Source: Acidobacteriota bacterium (GTDB lineage Bacteria; Acidobacteriota; Terriglobia; Bryobacterales; UBA6623). From it: 64,000 nt of DNA. Shown piece after piece: positions 1 to 8,941 of the stretch. The stretch is taken from NCBI GenBank assembly GCA_027592785.1, contig JAQCLD010000005.1, positions 17,332 through 81,331 of the forward strand. The letters are read 5' to 3'. The position numbers and the translations under genes are program-made. Each line of letters starts with the position of its first letter. The first letter of the stretch is position 1. The notes under the pieces were generated by a model. That model was not told the DNA's origin and made no database searches. It was given only the letters and a program-made list of their open reading frames with translations.

Positions 1-119
1 TGTTGAAATCGCAACGGAAATATTCCCGTCGTCAGACCGCGGCGTCAGTTGGGAGGGGTCCGATCCTTGGTAATCTGGAGTCTGTGCCCCTTGTATTATT
101 GACCAGGAGAAAAGTGCTT

Positions 120-365
120 ATGAAGAAACGACTTACTGCGATGTTGGGAATGGCCGTGTTGGGCCTTGCTCTGGCTGCCGGATGCTCGCAAGCGGAGCCG
201 GAAGGCGTCATGGAGAACGCCGGAGCTGCGATGGATAACGCCGCAGACCACATGGAAGAAGCCGCTAACGATGCGGGACAAGCGATGGAAGACGCTGCCG
301 AAGCCGTAGGCGATGCAGCGCAAGAGGCCGGTCAGGCCGTCGAGAAAGCTGCAGGAACGAACTAG
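120..365 (+). CDS. small alanine-rich lipoprotein
   Basis: Predicted secreted lipoprotein of 81 residues. A basic N-terminus (MKKR) is followed by a hydrophobic stretch and an LAAGC lipobox with the Cys at about residue 22. The mature part is rich in Ala, Glu, Asp and Gly in an 11-residue-like rhythm (repeated A-M-D/E-N-A and D-A-A-E units), suggesting one long amphipathic helix. The ATG at 120 is preferred over upstream TTG codons because AGGAGA lies at 105-110, nine bases upstream, and because the signal peptide begins there. No enzymatic motif is visible. The function is unknown; an envelope or stress-associated helical protein is a guess. Confidence 0.75.
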   Translation: MKKRLTAMLGMAVLGLALAAGCSQAEPEGVMENAGAAMDNAADHMEEAANDAGQAMEDAAEAVGDAAQEAGQAVEKAAGTN

Positions 366-624
366 CCCCCTCACCCTACCTAATCGGGCCGCCGACCACG
401 GTCGCGGTCCCCTACCCGCCTTAGCCCGCGGCAGCAAGCCGCTTCGCCTCCTTCGCGCGTAGAGCGTCTTTGTGGGCATCTAAGGATCGATTACGGCGGG
501 TGGAGGTTTGCTGAATCTCATCGCGACCCAACATGCGCAAGACGGAAGGCGACCGCGCCTCGGCTTGGCCTTGCACCAACCGGGAAGTCTTGTTCCCGAG
601 CGATGGCCGGCAACCCCACCCGCA

Positions 625-1569
625 CTACGCCAAAGAATCGATGACGAAGGCGTACATCTTGTCGAGGCCGCCAGCCGCGAAGTTCTGAACCAGTCCCACA
701 TCACGTCCCGCCGGGTCGCGACTTAAGGCCCCTTGCTCGATTCCCCAAGCTTCGACCGACAGCCGCACCCGTCGCGGTTCTTCAAAAAACTCGGGATGCA
801 AAGCGAAACAGACGGCGGTCATGTCCCACAGCCGGTACATTGGTTGGTCGAGCACGAGTTGATAGGCATCCCGCGCCAGCCGCGCAGCGGTTGAATGTTT
901 TGCAGCCTCTTGCAACCCGTCCAAGAATTGCGCGCTGATGAGGGCCTGATCACTTACGTCGAGCGGAACAATGGTGAGCGGAACGCTCGTGTTCCCAAAG
1001 ATCCAATCCACAGCGAACGGATCCCAGAAGGCGTTCCATTCGGCGCGTTCACCCACCGGTACTCCTGGCAGCGTCTCGGGTTCCAAATTGCCCGGAACGT
1101 CAACGGCTCCGCCCATCCAGACGATTTCGCGGATCCGGCTCTCGAGCTGCGGCCGGCGCTCCAGCACTAGTTGCAGTTGCGTGAGTGGACCGGTGGCCAG
1201 GATCGTCAGTCCTTTGTTGCCGACGGATTCCAACGCTTGAACCAGATGCTGCTCGCCGTCGGGGTAAGGCGGCGAGATTGGCGGCGCCTGTCCCAGGGCG
1301 TCGAGCTGAACGAAGCGCCCACAGTCGGAGCGGTACTTCCAGGGAAACGGATTTACCGCCCGCGCCGAGCTGAGCGAGGCTGGGATATCCGGTCGGCCGG
1401 CCAACCCAAGCAGCCTGTGCTGGGCCTCCATGGCTTGTTCAGTGAGGCAGTCCGCGCTAGTAAGCGATGTCCCGATCAAGTCGACATCGGGCCGCCGGGC
1501 CAACAGCAACAGAGCGATCAGCTCATCGATGGCCCCGTCATGACTCAGGAAGAATCGATTGCCGCTCAT
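625..1569 (-). CDS. nucleoside hydrolase (IU_nuc_hydro family)
   Basis: Predicted N-ribosyl hydrolase that splits nucleosides into base and ribose, 314 residues, the usual family length. Seen: the N-terminal Asp-rich motif reads SHDGAIDE, so the calcium-binding Asp10 and Asp14 equivalents are kept while the third is Glu instead of Asp. There is a WMGGAVDVPGN segment matching the MGG...GN signature, a WNAFWDPFAVDWIF segment matching the family E/N-x-DP-x-A block, and a late WDMTAV with the fourth Asp. The ATG at 1569 overlaps the TGA of the upstream gene as ATGA, so translation is probably coupled to 6-phosphogluconolactonase. It is the last gene of the secretin/pseudopilin operon. The Asp-to-Glu change leaves the exact substrate open. 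Confidence 0.85.
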   Translation of the reverse strand: MSGNRFFLSHDGAIDELIALLLLARRPDVDLIGTSLTSADCLTEQAMEAQHRLLGLAGRPDIPASLSSARAVNPFPWKYRSDCGRFVQLDALGQAPPISPPYPDGEQHLVQALESVGNKGLTILATGPLTQLQLVLERRPQLESRIREIVWMGGAVDVPGNLEPETLPGVPVGERAEWNAFWDPFAVDWIFGNTSVPLTIVPLDVSDQALISAQFLDGLQEAAKHSTAARLARDAYQLVLDQPMYRLWDMTAVCFALHPEFFEEPRRVRLSVEAWGIEQGALSRDPAGRDVGLVQNFAAGGLDKMYAFVIDSLA

Positions 1570-2291
1570 CGGTCGAGTTCGGCCACGGCGGCTGTGTCGA
1601 CGAACCAAACGACGTTCTCGGCCTGGCGGTCGACCAGCTGTGCCGGATAAGCCAAGAAATCCTGCTGTCCTTCCAACACCGCCTTGAGCGACTTGGCCTT
1701 ATCAGCGCCCGTCACTAAGAAAACCGTGTTGGCCGCGTTGAGCAAGACCTTAGGCAGCAGGCTGACTCGGTAACTCTTCTTCACCGAGGTATACACCGAT
1801 CCAACCAAACCCGAGCGGTCCAGGATCAACGGTTCGCCAGGGAACAAGCTCGCCGTATGCGCGTCGTCGCCAATTCCCAGGTGCAACACGTCAAAACGCG
1901 GCGCCGCTTCCTCGTCCAATCCAAACGCCTCGACCAGATCATCGGCATAGCGCTCGGCTGCGACCGGAGGTTCCAGTTCGCCCTGAATGCGATGAACCTG
2001 TTCGGCCTCGAGCCCGACGGGTTGGCACAGAGCTGCATCGGCCATGCTGAAGTTGCTTTCGGGATGTCCGGGCGGCACCGGCCGCTCATCCACGAAGAAG
2101 AGTTGTAGCTTGGGCCACTCGAACTCTCGCCTGGCCATCGCCTCGAACATCAACTTAGGAGTCGACCCGCCCGAGACGGCCAGCGTCGCGCGCCGCGCGT
2201 CCTGCAGCGCTTCGTCGAGTTTTCCCAGGATGAACTCGGCCGCCGCCGCCGCCGCTTCTTCCTTCGAATCGTAAACGCGGAGCTTGGGCAT
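1566..2291 (-). CDS. pgl: 6-phosphogluconolactonase
   Basis: Hydrolyses 6-phosphogluconolactone to 6-phosphogluconate, the second step of the oxidative pentose phosphate pathway, in the cytoplasm. It has 241 residues, typical of the DevB/SOL family. Seen: LAVSGGSTPK near residue 38, DERPVPPGHPESNF near residue 68 and LGIGDDAHTASLFPG near residue 140, which are the phosphate- and lactone-binding blocks. The start codon directly follows the stop of the upstream pseudopilin gene (TAG then ATG, no gap), and its TGA overlaps the next start. A central-carbon enzyme inside a pilin/secretin operon is odd, but the spacing leaves little room for a separate promoter. Confidence 0.93.
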   Translation of the reverse strand: MPKLRVYDSKEEAAAAAAEFILGKLDEALQDARRATLAVSGGSTPKLMFEAMARREFEWPKLQLFFVDERPVPPGHPESNFSMADAALCQPVGLEAEQVHRIQGELEPPVAAERYADDLVEAFGLDEEAAPRFDVLHLGIGDDAHTASLFPGEPLILDRSGLVGSVYTSVKKSYRVSLLPKVLLNAANTVFLVTGADKAKSLKAVLEGQQDFLAYPAQLVDRQAENVVWFVDTAAVAELDR

Positions 2292-2687
2292 CTACCACTC
2301 GCTATAGGAAGTGCCGTTGAGCGCTGTACGGTCCGAGCCGCTGCGCACGTCGTAGAGCCCGGATTCTCCCGTGGGTCCTGCGTCGTTAATCATCTGCCAA
2401 GTATCGCGCGACTCGGTGAAAGGGTCGAGCGGGACCTCCCGCAAATAGCCTTCCGAGACCAGTTCGTCCAGCGACTGCGGCGGCTCTTCCTTGTCGTAGG
2501 TGAACTGATCGATCACTGAGCGCATGGTGAACAAGTTGCTCTGCAACACGGACTCTTTGGCCCGCACCATCGCCGTCGTGTAGAACGGCACGGCGATAGA
2601 CAAGATCGTGACGATGATCGCCACGACCACCATGACCTCGATCAGTGTGAAGCCGCGTCTATCGTTCATCGTTCTGCTACCACTCAC
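2292..2687 (-). CDS. type IV pilin-like / pseudopilin (GspG-like) protein
   Basis: Pilin-like protein of 131 residues with the class III signal RRGFTLIEVMVVVAIIVTI: cleavage is expected after Gly, Phe becomes the N-methylated first residue, and Glu5 is present. The hydrophobic helix is followed by a short globular domain with a KEEPPQSLDELV segment and PLDPFT, as in GspG-type pseudopilins. It ends in SYSEW, the same C-terminus as the preceding gene. The start at 2687 overlaps the upstream gene by 11 bases; an internal ATG at 2669 would leave a 7-base gap and is equally possible. It probably assembles with the neighbouring pseudopilin under the secretin. Confidence 0.85.
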   Translation of the reverse strand: MSGSRTMNDRRGFTLIEVMVVVAIIVTILSIAVPFYTTAMVRAKESVLQSNLFTMRSVIDQFTYDKEEPPQSLDELVSEGYLREVPLDPFTESRDTWQMINDAGPTGESGLYDVRSGSDRTALNGTSYSEW

Positions 2688-3426
2688 TGTAAGACTCTCC
2701 GTCCAACGACGAGCCGAAGCTCAGCGAGAAGACATCGAAAACATTGTCTCCGCCCCAGGTCATCGCCTCGGGAGGATCCGATACCGATCGCATGCCCCAT
2801 TCCGGGAGCCCGGTCATCGGGTCTACAGGAATGCGCCGCATGAAACGGATCTTCGAAGGTTCTTCCTCGTCGCTGCCAGCGCCAGTGTCCCTGCCGGTGC
2901 GCGAGCCAGTGCCTGTGCCGAAGCCGCTGCCGCTCCCCGTACGCGAACTGCCGCTGCGCGAGCCGAAACCGCCGCTCGTTGAATTTCTTGAATTCGTTTG
3001 GCCCTGGCGCTGCGATCCAAACGAACCGCTGCGTTGGTTGGCGGAATTTCGATTGCCAAACGCTCCTCGAGACTGCGTGCCGCCGTTGTTCATCCCCGCA
3101 ACTCCGCCAAGCTGATCGGCTCCCAGGACCGCGCCGCCCGCATTCGCTTCCACGCCCTCGACCAAGACTTCGAGACTGGGCGGATAGCCGTGGTTGTCGG
3201 GATCCTCCTCGGTAATGATGCCTTCGTCTACGGCGTCCTTATAGCGGTCGATTGCTTCGCGCATTTCAACGAGAGCAGTGCGCAGGCGGTGTTCTTTGTC
3301 GCGCTGAACTTTGACGCGGGCCACCGGCAGCGCCATCGTCGACAGAATCAGCAAGATCGTAAAGGCCACGATCAGCTCGACCAGGGTCAAGCCGCGGCGC
3401 GAACCTCCTCGAGCGATACGGGTCAT
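2677..3426 (-). CDS. pseudopilin with Gly/Ser/Arg-rich insertion
   Basis: Second pilin-like protein, 249 residues. It has a prepilin signal RRGLTLVELIVAFTILLIL and a conserved helix, then a helical segment ending with YPPSLEVLVEGV as in GspG. Between residues about 95 and 190 is a low-complexity insertion of Gly, Ser, Arg, Asn and Thr not found in ordinary pseudopilins. The pilin fold resumes at RRIPVDPMTGLPEWGMRS, and the protein ends GESYSEW. ATG overlaps the secretin TGA (ATGA at 3426-3423), showing coupling. The insertion probably forms a disordered exposed loop. It belongs with the secretin in a type II secretion or type IV pilus-like apparatus. Confidence 0.82.
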   Translation of the reverse strand: MTRIARGGSRRGLTLVELIVAFTILLILSTMALPVARVKVQRDKEHRLRTALVEMREAIDRYKDAVDEGIITEEDPDNHGYPPSLEVLVEGVEANAGGAVLGADQLGGVAGMNNGGTQSRGAFGNRNSANQRSGSFGSQRQGQTNSRNSTSGGFGSRSGSSRTGSGSGFGTGTGSRTGRDTGAGSDEEEPSKIRFMRRIPVDPMTGLPEWGMRSVSDPPEAMTWGGDNVFDVFSLSFGSSLDGESYSEW

Positions 3427-5873
3427 TGCACTGTCAGTTGGAGCGATGCCGCCTGCAAATTCATCGGATTGCCGTCGGCGCGGCGAGCGCCGGTCGGGCT
3501 GACGTTGAGTTGGGTCTGGCCCGCGGCAACGCCCCGCAGACGGATCTGGATGAGCTCTCCGCGACCCGTGGCGCCGCCTGTTCCTGGGAACCGAGAAATA
3601 TTCACTGCCGACTGACCAACCTGATTGCGAATGTTCCGCGAGAAGATCAGATCCGTCCGTTCCGGACCAGCCAAGAAGTCGCCACGGGTGATCTCGACAA
3701 TGTTGACCACCGCGGGGTCGAAGGCGATCCGCAGCGGGCTGCCGAACAGATCGGTAACGCCATCCGCGAGCACGCTGACCGTGGTCTCTTCACCCGCCGC
3801 GAGCGTCGTCTGGCCGGGCTCAAACAGTAGGCGAGACGCGGCAGCCGGCTGGGCTGGAGTAGCGGGTTGCTCCGTGGTCGTTGGTGTCGCCGCCGGCGGA
3901 ACGCCTGGCGTCGCAGGACTGCCGGGAGTTGCTGCGCCGGGAACCGCTGCAGCCGGTGTGGGAGCGCCAGGCGTCTGCGTGGCTGGAGTAGCCGGAGTCG
4001 GCGTCTCAGCCTGCACAGGGAACCCGGGGGCAGGCAACGCAGCTTCACCGTTGCTCTCTTCCTTGAAGCCAACCTGGAAGACCTGCTCGGTACCCGAAGC
4101 GATCTCCAGCAGGTTCGACGCATCGACAGTCGGCAGCCGTACGATGTGCGGAATGACAACGATCAGGATCTCGTTCTGCGCCGTATCGACCTTCTTGACG
4201 CTAAACAGCCGTCCCAGAATCGGGATCTCGGCCAAGAAGGGAATACCGGATTTTGTGGTGAAGACGCTGTCTTGGTTCAATCCGCCCAAGATGCTGGCCT
4301 CGCCCTCTTCCAAGCGGATGTCGTGCTCGATCGTCTTCTGGCTAATGATCGGCTGCTGAATGCCTCCGAGATCTTGGAAGGCGCGCACGTTGGAAACCTC
4401 GATAGAGAGATGCATCGAGATTTCGCGGTCGTTATGAACCTTGGGCAGGATGTCGATATTGACGCCGACCTCCTCGAAGTTGAACTGGGTGTTGACCAGC
4501 GCATTCGCGCCGACGCCTCCGATTCCCGGCTGGAAGCTGCCGGTAGCGATCGGGATCCTTTCGCCAATTCTTAGACTCGCCTGTTGGTTGTCAGTGGCGC
4601 GAATTCGCGGCGACTGCAGCAGGTTCGAGTCTGCGCTCGAGAAGAGTGCGGTCAACTGCGCGCCGGGCAGCGTGGCGGTCCAGTCTCGCGTGCCGACGCC
4701 GGTTATATCCGACAAACGCACTCCGCCGTCAGTTCCGCCGGTGAATGACAGGGGCACGCTGATTCCAGGCGCACCGCCGGAGGTCGGCGAAAAACCTAAC
4801 TCGCGCGACCGGCTACGCGAGACCTCAAGCACCAAAACGTCGATGACAACCTCGGGCCGAGCCTTGTCAATGTCATTAATCAGCTTGTCGACCAGCGCCA
4901 GTTCCGAGCGCGAACCGCGCACCACCAAAGCATTCATCGAAGTCACCGGAAACATCCGCCGGATGTCCGTCAAACCGCGAATCGCTGTGACGATCTCTTG
5001 CAGTTCCTGCGGCGTGGCCACGTTGTTCAGGTAAATCGTCTTGACGATCTTCTCTTCGAAGTCGCGCCGTTTCGCCGTCGTGTCGTTGGTGACGAAAATC
5101 GCGTTGTGCGTGATCGGCTTCCAGTAAGTCTGGGTGATCAGCGCCGTATAATCCAACGCCTCGGTCAACGTGGCGTCTTGGATCGCAATGTCGACGCGCT
5201 TGTCTGAGAAGTCAGGATCGAACAGCACATTGATGCCGGCCAGCTTGCCGATCGTCTCGTAGACGACCTTCAACTGCTGACTCATGGTGATGTCGACGGG
5301 CTGCGTGGACAGCGGCCGCAAAACGGCCGGTTCCCGCATCGACTCCACCAGTTTGCGGCGCTCCGCACGGTCGAGTTCCAGCGCGCTGGCGTTGCCGTCG
5401 TCGTCTTCCTTATTCTCGCCGCCGCGGCGCTTCTCAATCATGTCCAGCGTCCGCTGGTATTGCTGCGAGGCGGCGGTCAGCGAGGGATCGATTTCTATGG
5501 CCCGCTGGAAGTGCGCAAGCGCTTCATCTAAGAGCCCCTCGTCGTCGCGCAACCGTCGTCCGGCGTCCACATGCGCCTGAGCCGCCACGAAGCGCATCCG
5601 CCGCACCGATAACTGGTAGCGATTGTCGCCAGGATCCTCGACTTGGGCCTGCTCGTACAGCTGCAGCGCTCCGTCATAGTCCTTCTGGACTTCCGCGCGC
5701 CGGCCCTGCTCGTAGAGCTGTTTGGCCTTTCTCGACGCTCCCGGCAGGCCCGGAGTGGCCATCAAAAGGCAGAGAATGAGAACTAGCGACGTCTGGAATA
5801 GTCCCCGCGTTCGTGCCACCCTAAAGAGGCGGCGTCGGGCGGGGCGGCGGTCGTCAGCAAAGGCGGTTATCAA
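3423..5873 (-). CDS. secretin (GspD/PilQ-like) with N-terminal TPR and C-terminal cohesin-like domain
   Basis: Outer-membrane secretin of 816 residues. In order: a basic leader and hydrophobic signal segment (about 24-45), TPR-like repeats (50-150), an STN/N0-like domain with DITMSQQLKVVYETIGKLAG (about 195-215), an N1-like domain, the secretin barrel (roughly 345-590, with LLQSPRIRATDNQQASLRIGE split by its conserved NxxxA block and a PILGRLF near the end), a Pro/Ala/Thr-rich linker (about 620-690), and a cohesin-like beta domain (690-816). Known for acidobacterial secretins; the cohesin-like domain probably faces partner proteins. The start is a TTG at 5873 with no clear ribosome binding site; GTG at 5819 is an alternative. 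First gene of the five-gene operon. Confidence 0.88.
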   Translation of the reverse strand: MITAFADDRRPARRRLFRVARTRGLFQTSLVLILCLLMATPGLPGASRKAKQLYEQGRRAEVQKDYDGALQLYEQAQVEDPGDNRYQLSVRRMRFVAAQAHVDAGRRLRDDEGLLDEALAHFQRAIEIDPSLTAASQQYQRTLDMIEKRRGGENKEDDDGNASALELDRAERRKLVESMREPAVLRPLSTQPVDITMSQQLKVVYETIGKLAGINVLFDPDFSDKRVDIAIQDATLTEALDYTALITQTYWKPITHNAIFVTNDTTAKRRDFEEKIVKTIYLNNVATPQELQEIVTAIRGLTDIRRMFPVTSMNALVVRGSRSELALVDKLINDIDKARPEVVIDVLVLEVSRSRSRELGFSPTSGGAPGISVPLSFTGGTDGGVRLSDITGVGTRDWTATLPGAQLTALFSSADSNLLQSPRIRATDNQQASLRIGERIPIATGSFQPGIGGVGANALVNTQFNFEEVGVNIDILPKVHNDREISMHLSIEVSNVRAFQDLGGIQQPIISQKTIEHDIRLEEGEASILGGLNQDSVFTTKSGIPFLAEIPILGRLFSVKKVDTAQNEILIVVIPHIVRLPTVDASNLLEIASGTEQVFQVGFKEESNGEAALPAPGFPVQAETPTPATPATQTPGAPTPAAAVPGAATPGSPATPGVPPAATPTTTEQPATPAQPAAASRLLFEPGQTTLAAGEETTVSVLADGVTDLFGSPLRIAFDPAVVNIVEITRGDFLAGPERTDLIFSRNIRNQVGQSAVNISRFPGTGGATGRGELIQIRLRGVAAGQTQLNVSPTGARRADGNPMNLQAASLQLTVQ

Positions 5874-5944
5874 GCGGGATAGCGTCCGGTAGGATCGGTT
5901 CCTACCTATAGTGACGCACTCCTCCGCTCAGGCGTGGACTCGGA

Positions 5945-6409
5945 ATGGCGAAAACGGAAGGAATTAAGATCCTGGCGGATAATCGGCGCGCCCGGTTCAA
6001 GTACCACCTCCTCGATACCTTCGAGGCGGGCATTGTGTTGACCGGTTCTGAGGTGAAATCCGCCAAAGCGGGCCAGATTCAGCTGGGAGACGCGTACGCC
6101 TCCCTCAACAATGGCGAAATCTGGCTCCACAACGCTCATATCAGTGCTTATCTGCAGGCCAATCGCCAAAACCATGAGCCTATGTCCGTTCGCAAGCTGC
6201 TGCTGCACCGCGCCGAGATCGACAAGCTCGTTGGTAAGACGCGCGAGAAAGGCCAGACGTTAATTCCGACGAAAGTCTACCTCAAGAACGGCCGCATCAA
6301 GGTCGAGATCGCCCTCGCAAAAGGTAAACAAGATCACGACAAGCGCGAGACGATCAAGAACCGCGAACTCGACCGCGAAGCCCGTCAAGCCATGATGAAG
6401 CGCGAGTGA
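5945..6409 (+). CDS. smpB: SsrA-binding protein SmpB
   Basis: Binds tmRNA and brings it to stalled ribosomes for trans-translation in the cytoplasm. It has 154 residues, the usual length. Seen: N-terminal ILADNRRARFKYHL, the block FEAGIVLTGSEVKSAKAG, then GEIWLHNAHI and a basic C-terminal tail (DKRETIKNRELDREARQAMMKRE) that is disordered until bound in the decoding centre. It is divergent from the secretin operon, with about 70 bases between the starts that must hold both promoters. The tmRNA gene itself was not found in the window. Confidence 0.97.
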   Translation: MAKTEGIKILADNRRARFKYHLLDTFEAGIVLTGSEVKSAKAGQIQLGDAYASLNNGEIWLHNAHISAYLQANRQNHEPMSVRKLLLHRAEIDKLVGKTREKGQTLIPTKVYLKNGRIKVEIALAKGKQDHDKRETIKNRELDREARQAMMKRE

Positions 6410-6481
6410 GTTCTATGCCGATGAGCAGAGCGGTGTACTACTCCTAAGGGAAGCCTACTAGTCACCGGCGGCGGTTGAACG

Positions 6482-8941
6482 TCAGGACTCTGTTCGGTTG
6501 CTGTGCTGCAGCGCCCGAGGTCCGGCCTGCTGGACTCTTTCGAGCGCGGCCTGCAGCAGGTCTAGTTTGATCGGCTTGGTGACGTAATCGTCCATTCCGG
6601 CAGCCCGGCACCTGTCGTGGTCGTCCTTCATGGCCAGGGCGGTAAGGGCGATCACGTGCAGATGGCCGCCGGTCGATTCCTCGCGCCGCCGAATCTCCGC
6701 CGTAGCCTCCAAGCCGTCCATTTCCGGCATCTGGACATCCATCAAGACCGTATCGAATCGTTCCTCTTCAAGCCTGCTAAGCGCCTCAAGCCCGTTTGAG
6801 GCGCACACCGCTGAATGGCCGAGTTTCGCCAGGAAACGCTCCGCTAGTTTCCAGTTGACTGGGTTGTCATCGGCGACCAGTATGCGTAGGCTGACCCGGG
6901 GCTCAACCTTTGCCGGCGCCGTTGCCGGCGCCTCAGGCTCTGGCGCAATGGGGCCTGCAACCGCTGTTGCGGCCAACAAGCGGAGCTTACGCATATCCAC
7001 AGGCTTTGCCAATCTTGCCGCAACACCTAGTTCCTCCGCCCGGTCGGAGTCTCCCGTGTGGGCTCCGGAAGTCAGCAGGATCGTTGGGGGCGACTCGAGT
7101 TGCTCTTCCGCGAGGATTTGCTCGAGGAGCGCGTAACCGTCACCGTCCGGCATGGAGAGATCGCAGATCAACAACTCGAACTTCTGGTTGGCCGCAGCCA
7201 GCGCCTTCATCCGATCCAGCGCCCCAGCAACGCAATCACACGACTCCGCCCGCATGCCCCAACTCGCAGCGGCTTCCTCCAGCACTCCACGGCTTGTGGT
7301 ATTGTCGTCGACGATTAGTACCGTGCGCCCATCCATGCCGCGCCAATCGAATGCCGGTTCGGGCTCAGCGCTCGTCTTGTTGAGTCGGAAGTTGGCCGTG
7401 AAATGAAAACAGCTGCCCACCCCCGGTTCACTCTCGACCCAGATTTTGCCGCCCATCATTTCGACCAACCGACTGGAGATGGTCAGACCCAAGCCGGTGC
7501 CTCCAAAATGGCGAGTCGTGGAGGCGTCCGCCTGGCTGAACTGTTCAAAAATAGTTGCCGTTTTGTCAGGGCTGATGCCGATGCCCGTGTCGCGGACGCG
7601 GAGGTGCAGCGCGGCCTCGTCCTCATTACTGCTTTCCAACGACACTTTGAGAACGACTTCGCCCTCGGATGTGAATTTGACCGCGTTTCCGACCAAATTG
7701 ATAATGATTTGCCGTAGGCTGACTGACGCCCCGATGAGTCGCGTGGGAGTACCCGGAACGACCCACGAGACCAGCTCAAGGTTCTTGGCGAATGCCCGCG
7801 GCGCTAGCACGCGGAGGGCGTCCTGCATACACTCGCCCAGATCGAACTCCGTCTCTTCCAACGTAAGCTTGCCGGCTTCAATCTTCGAGAAATCAAGGAT
7901 CTCATTGATGATGTCGAGCAGGGCGTCGGCCGAAGACTTGATGGTGCACACGAACTCGCGCTGATCTCCATCCAGGTCCGTATCGAGGGTTAGTTCCGCC
8001 ATGCCCATGATTCCATTCATGGGCGTGCGAATTTCGTGACTCATGTTGGCCAGAAACTCGCTCTTGGCGCGGTTGGCATCCTCCGCTGCCCGTGTGCGCT
8101 CCGCGACGCGGCTTTCGAGAGTGCTATTGGACTGCTCCAGCAACTTCACGTAGCGCCTAGCGAGTGCGGCACTGATCACGCCGAACGCGAGCAGTAAAGT
8201 TGCCAGGCCAAACAGCGCCGTGCTGTAGCGCGCACTCGTCGTCACGGCGTCATCGAAATCGGACCGAAGCGCCGCACGCAACTCTAGGATGCTTTCCTCT
8301 AGAGGAACCTCGAAGTACTCACCCAACAAGTCGTCGACAGCGACCTTCCTTGCCCTGAGCACGGAGATATGGTTCTTCAGGTACGGCCAGTTCGGATCGG
8401 GCTTGGCTCCGGCTTGCCCGTCGAGATCCGACAACAGACTGGTAATCAGCTCCGATGACTGCGGATTCGGGTTCGCCACAAACCGCCACACGGCGTTCTC
8501 AACGCCCAGTAAGCGGATCCTCTCGATCGAGCCCACAGCGGTCCGCTCCAACGACCGTTGCGTCAGCGAGATCGTTGCTGCGGCTGAGTTGCGCAAGACG
8601 GAGAACTCCGATTTGAAGTCCTCTCTCAGCTCGCTGCGCCGTTCGACTTGCTGTCTCGGCGGCGGATACCGCACGTAGGAGCTGTTCTCCAGACGATCGA
8701 TGATACTCAGCGTTTCGGCTTGCAACCGGGCCAGCTCGTCGTAGCTGGTATCGAGGCCCTGGGTCAGCTTCAATATCTCTGCGTCGAGCCGGGCACTGCT
8801 GGCGCTCAACCCATCGAGCAAGGTCATTGCGTCTTCGTACGCCTCGCGGTCCTCCACGCGAGCGCCGTGGGTGAGGGCCAATCCCAGCGTGAGGACCGCT
8901 GCAATGAATCCGGCTGCGGCCGCCCATGGCGGCAGTCTCAC
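6482..8941 (-). CDS. hybrid sensor histidine kinase with two receiver domains
   Basis: Membrane sensor kinase of 819 residues. Membrane segments lie at about 7-25 and 243-262, with an all-helical extracytoplasmic region between them; its repeated [23 protein letters not shown] pattern resembles the DAHL sensor domain (inference). The HisKA box has the phosphorylated His at residue 302 (MSHEIRTP). The ATPase domain shows the N box (NLVGNAVKF), DTGIGI and GGTGLGL. Two receiver domains follow, with phosphoacceptor Asp at 594 and 735 and conserved KP motifs. There is no output or HPt domain. The GTG start at 8941 overlaps the peroxidase stop (GTGA), so it is translated together with the di-heme peroxidase. 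The signal may be linked to peroxide or periplasmic redox state. Confidence 0.92.
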   Translation of the reverse strand: MRLPPWAAAAGFIAAVLTLGLALTHGARVEDREAYEDAMTLLDGLSASSARLDAEILKLTQGLDTSYDELARLQAETLSIIDRLENSSYVRYPPPRQQVERRSELREDFKSEFSVLRNSAAATISLTQRSLERTAVGSIERIRLLGVENAVWRFVANPNPQSSELITSLLSDLDGQAGAKPDPNWPYLKNHISVLRARKVAVDDLLGEYFEVPLEESILELRAALRSDFDDAVTTSARYSTALFGLATLLLAFGVISAALARRYVKLLEQSNSTLESRVAERTRAAEDANRAKSEFLANMSHEIRTPMNGIMGMAELTLDTDLDGDQREFVCTIKSSADALLDIINEILDFSKIEAGKLTLEETEFDLGECMQDALRVLAPRAFAKNLELVSWVVPGTPTRLIGASVSLRQIIINLVGNAVKFTSEGEVVLKVSLESSNEDEAALHLRVRDTGIGISPDKTATIFEQFSQADASTTRHFGGTGLGLTISSRLVEMMGGKIWVESEPGVGSCFHFTANFRLNKTSAEPEPAFDWRGMDGRTVLIVDDNTTSRGVLEEAAASWGMRAESCDCVAGALDRMKALAAANQKFELLICDLSMPDGDGYALLEQILAEEQLESPPTILLTSGAHTGDSDRAEELGVAARLAKPVDMRKLRLLAATAVAGPIAPEPEAPATAPAKVEPRVSLRILVADDNPVNWKLAERFLAKLGHSAVCASNGLEALSRLEEERFDTVLMDVQMPEMDGLEATAEIRRREESTGGHLHVIALTALAMKDDHDRCRAAGMDDYVTKPIKLDLLQAALERVQQAGPRALQHSNRTES

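Noticed and set aside
3423..5873. Complete type II secretion system locus
   Set aside because: Only secretin and two pseudopilins are present; ATPase, platform and prepilin peptidase genes are not in the window.
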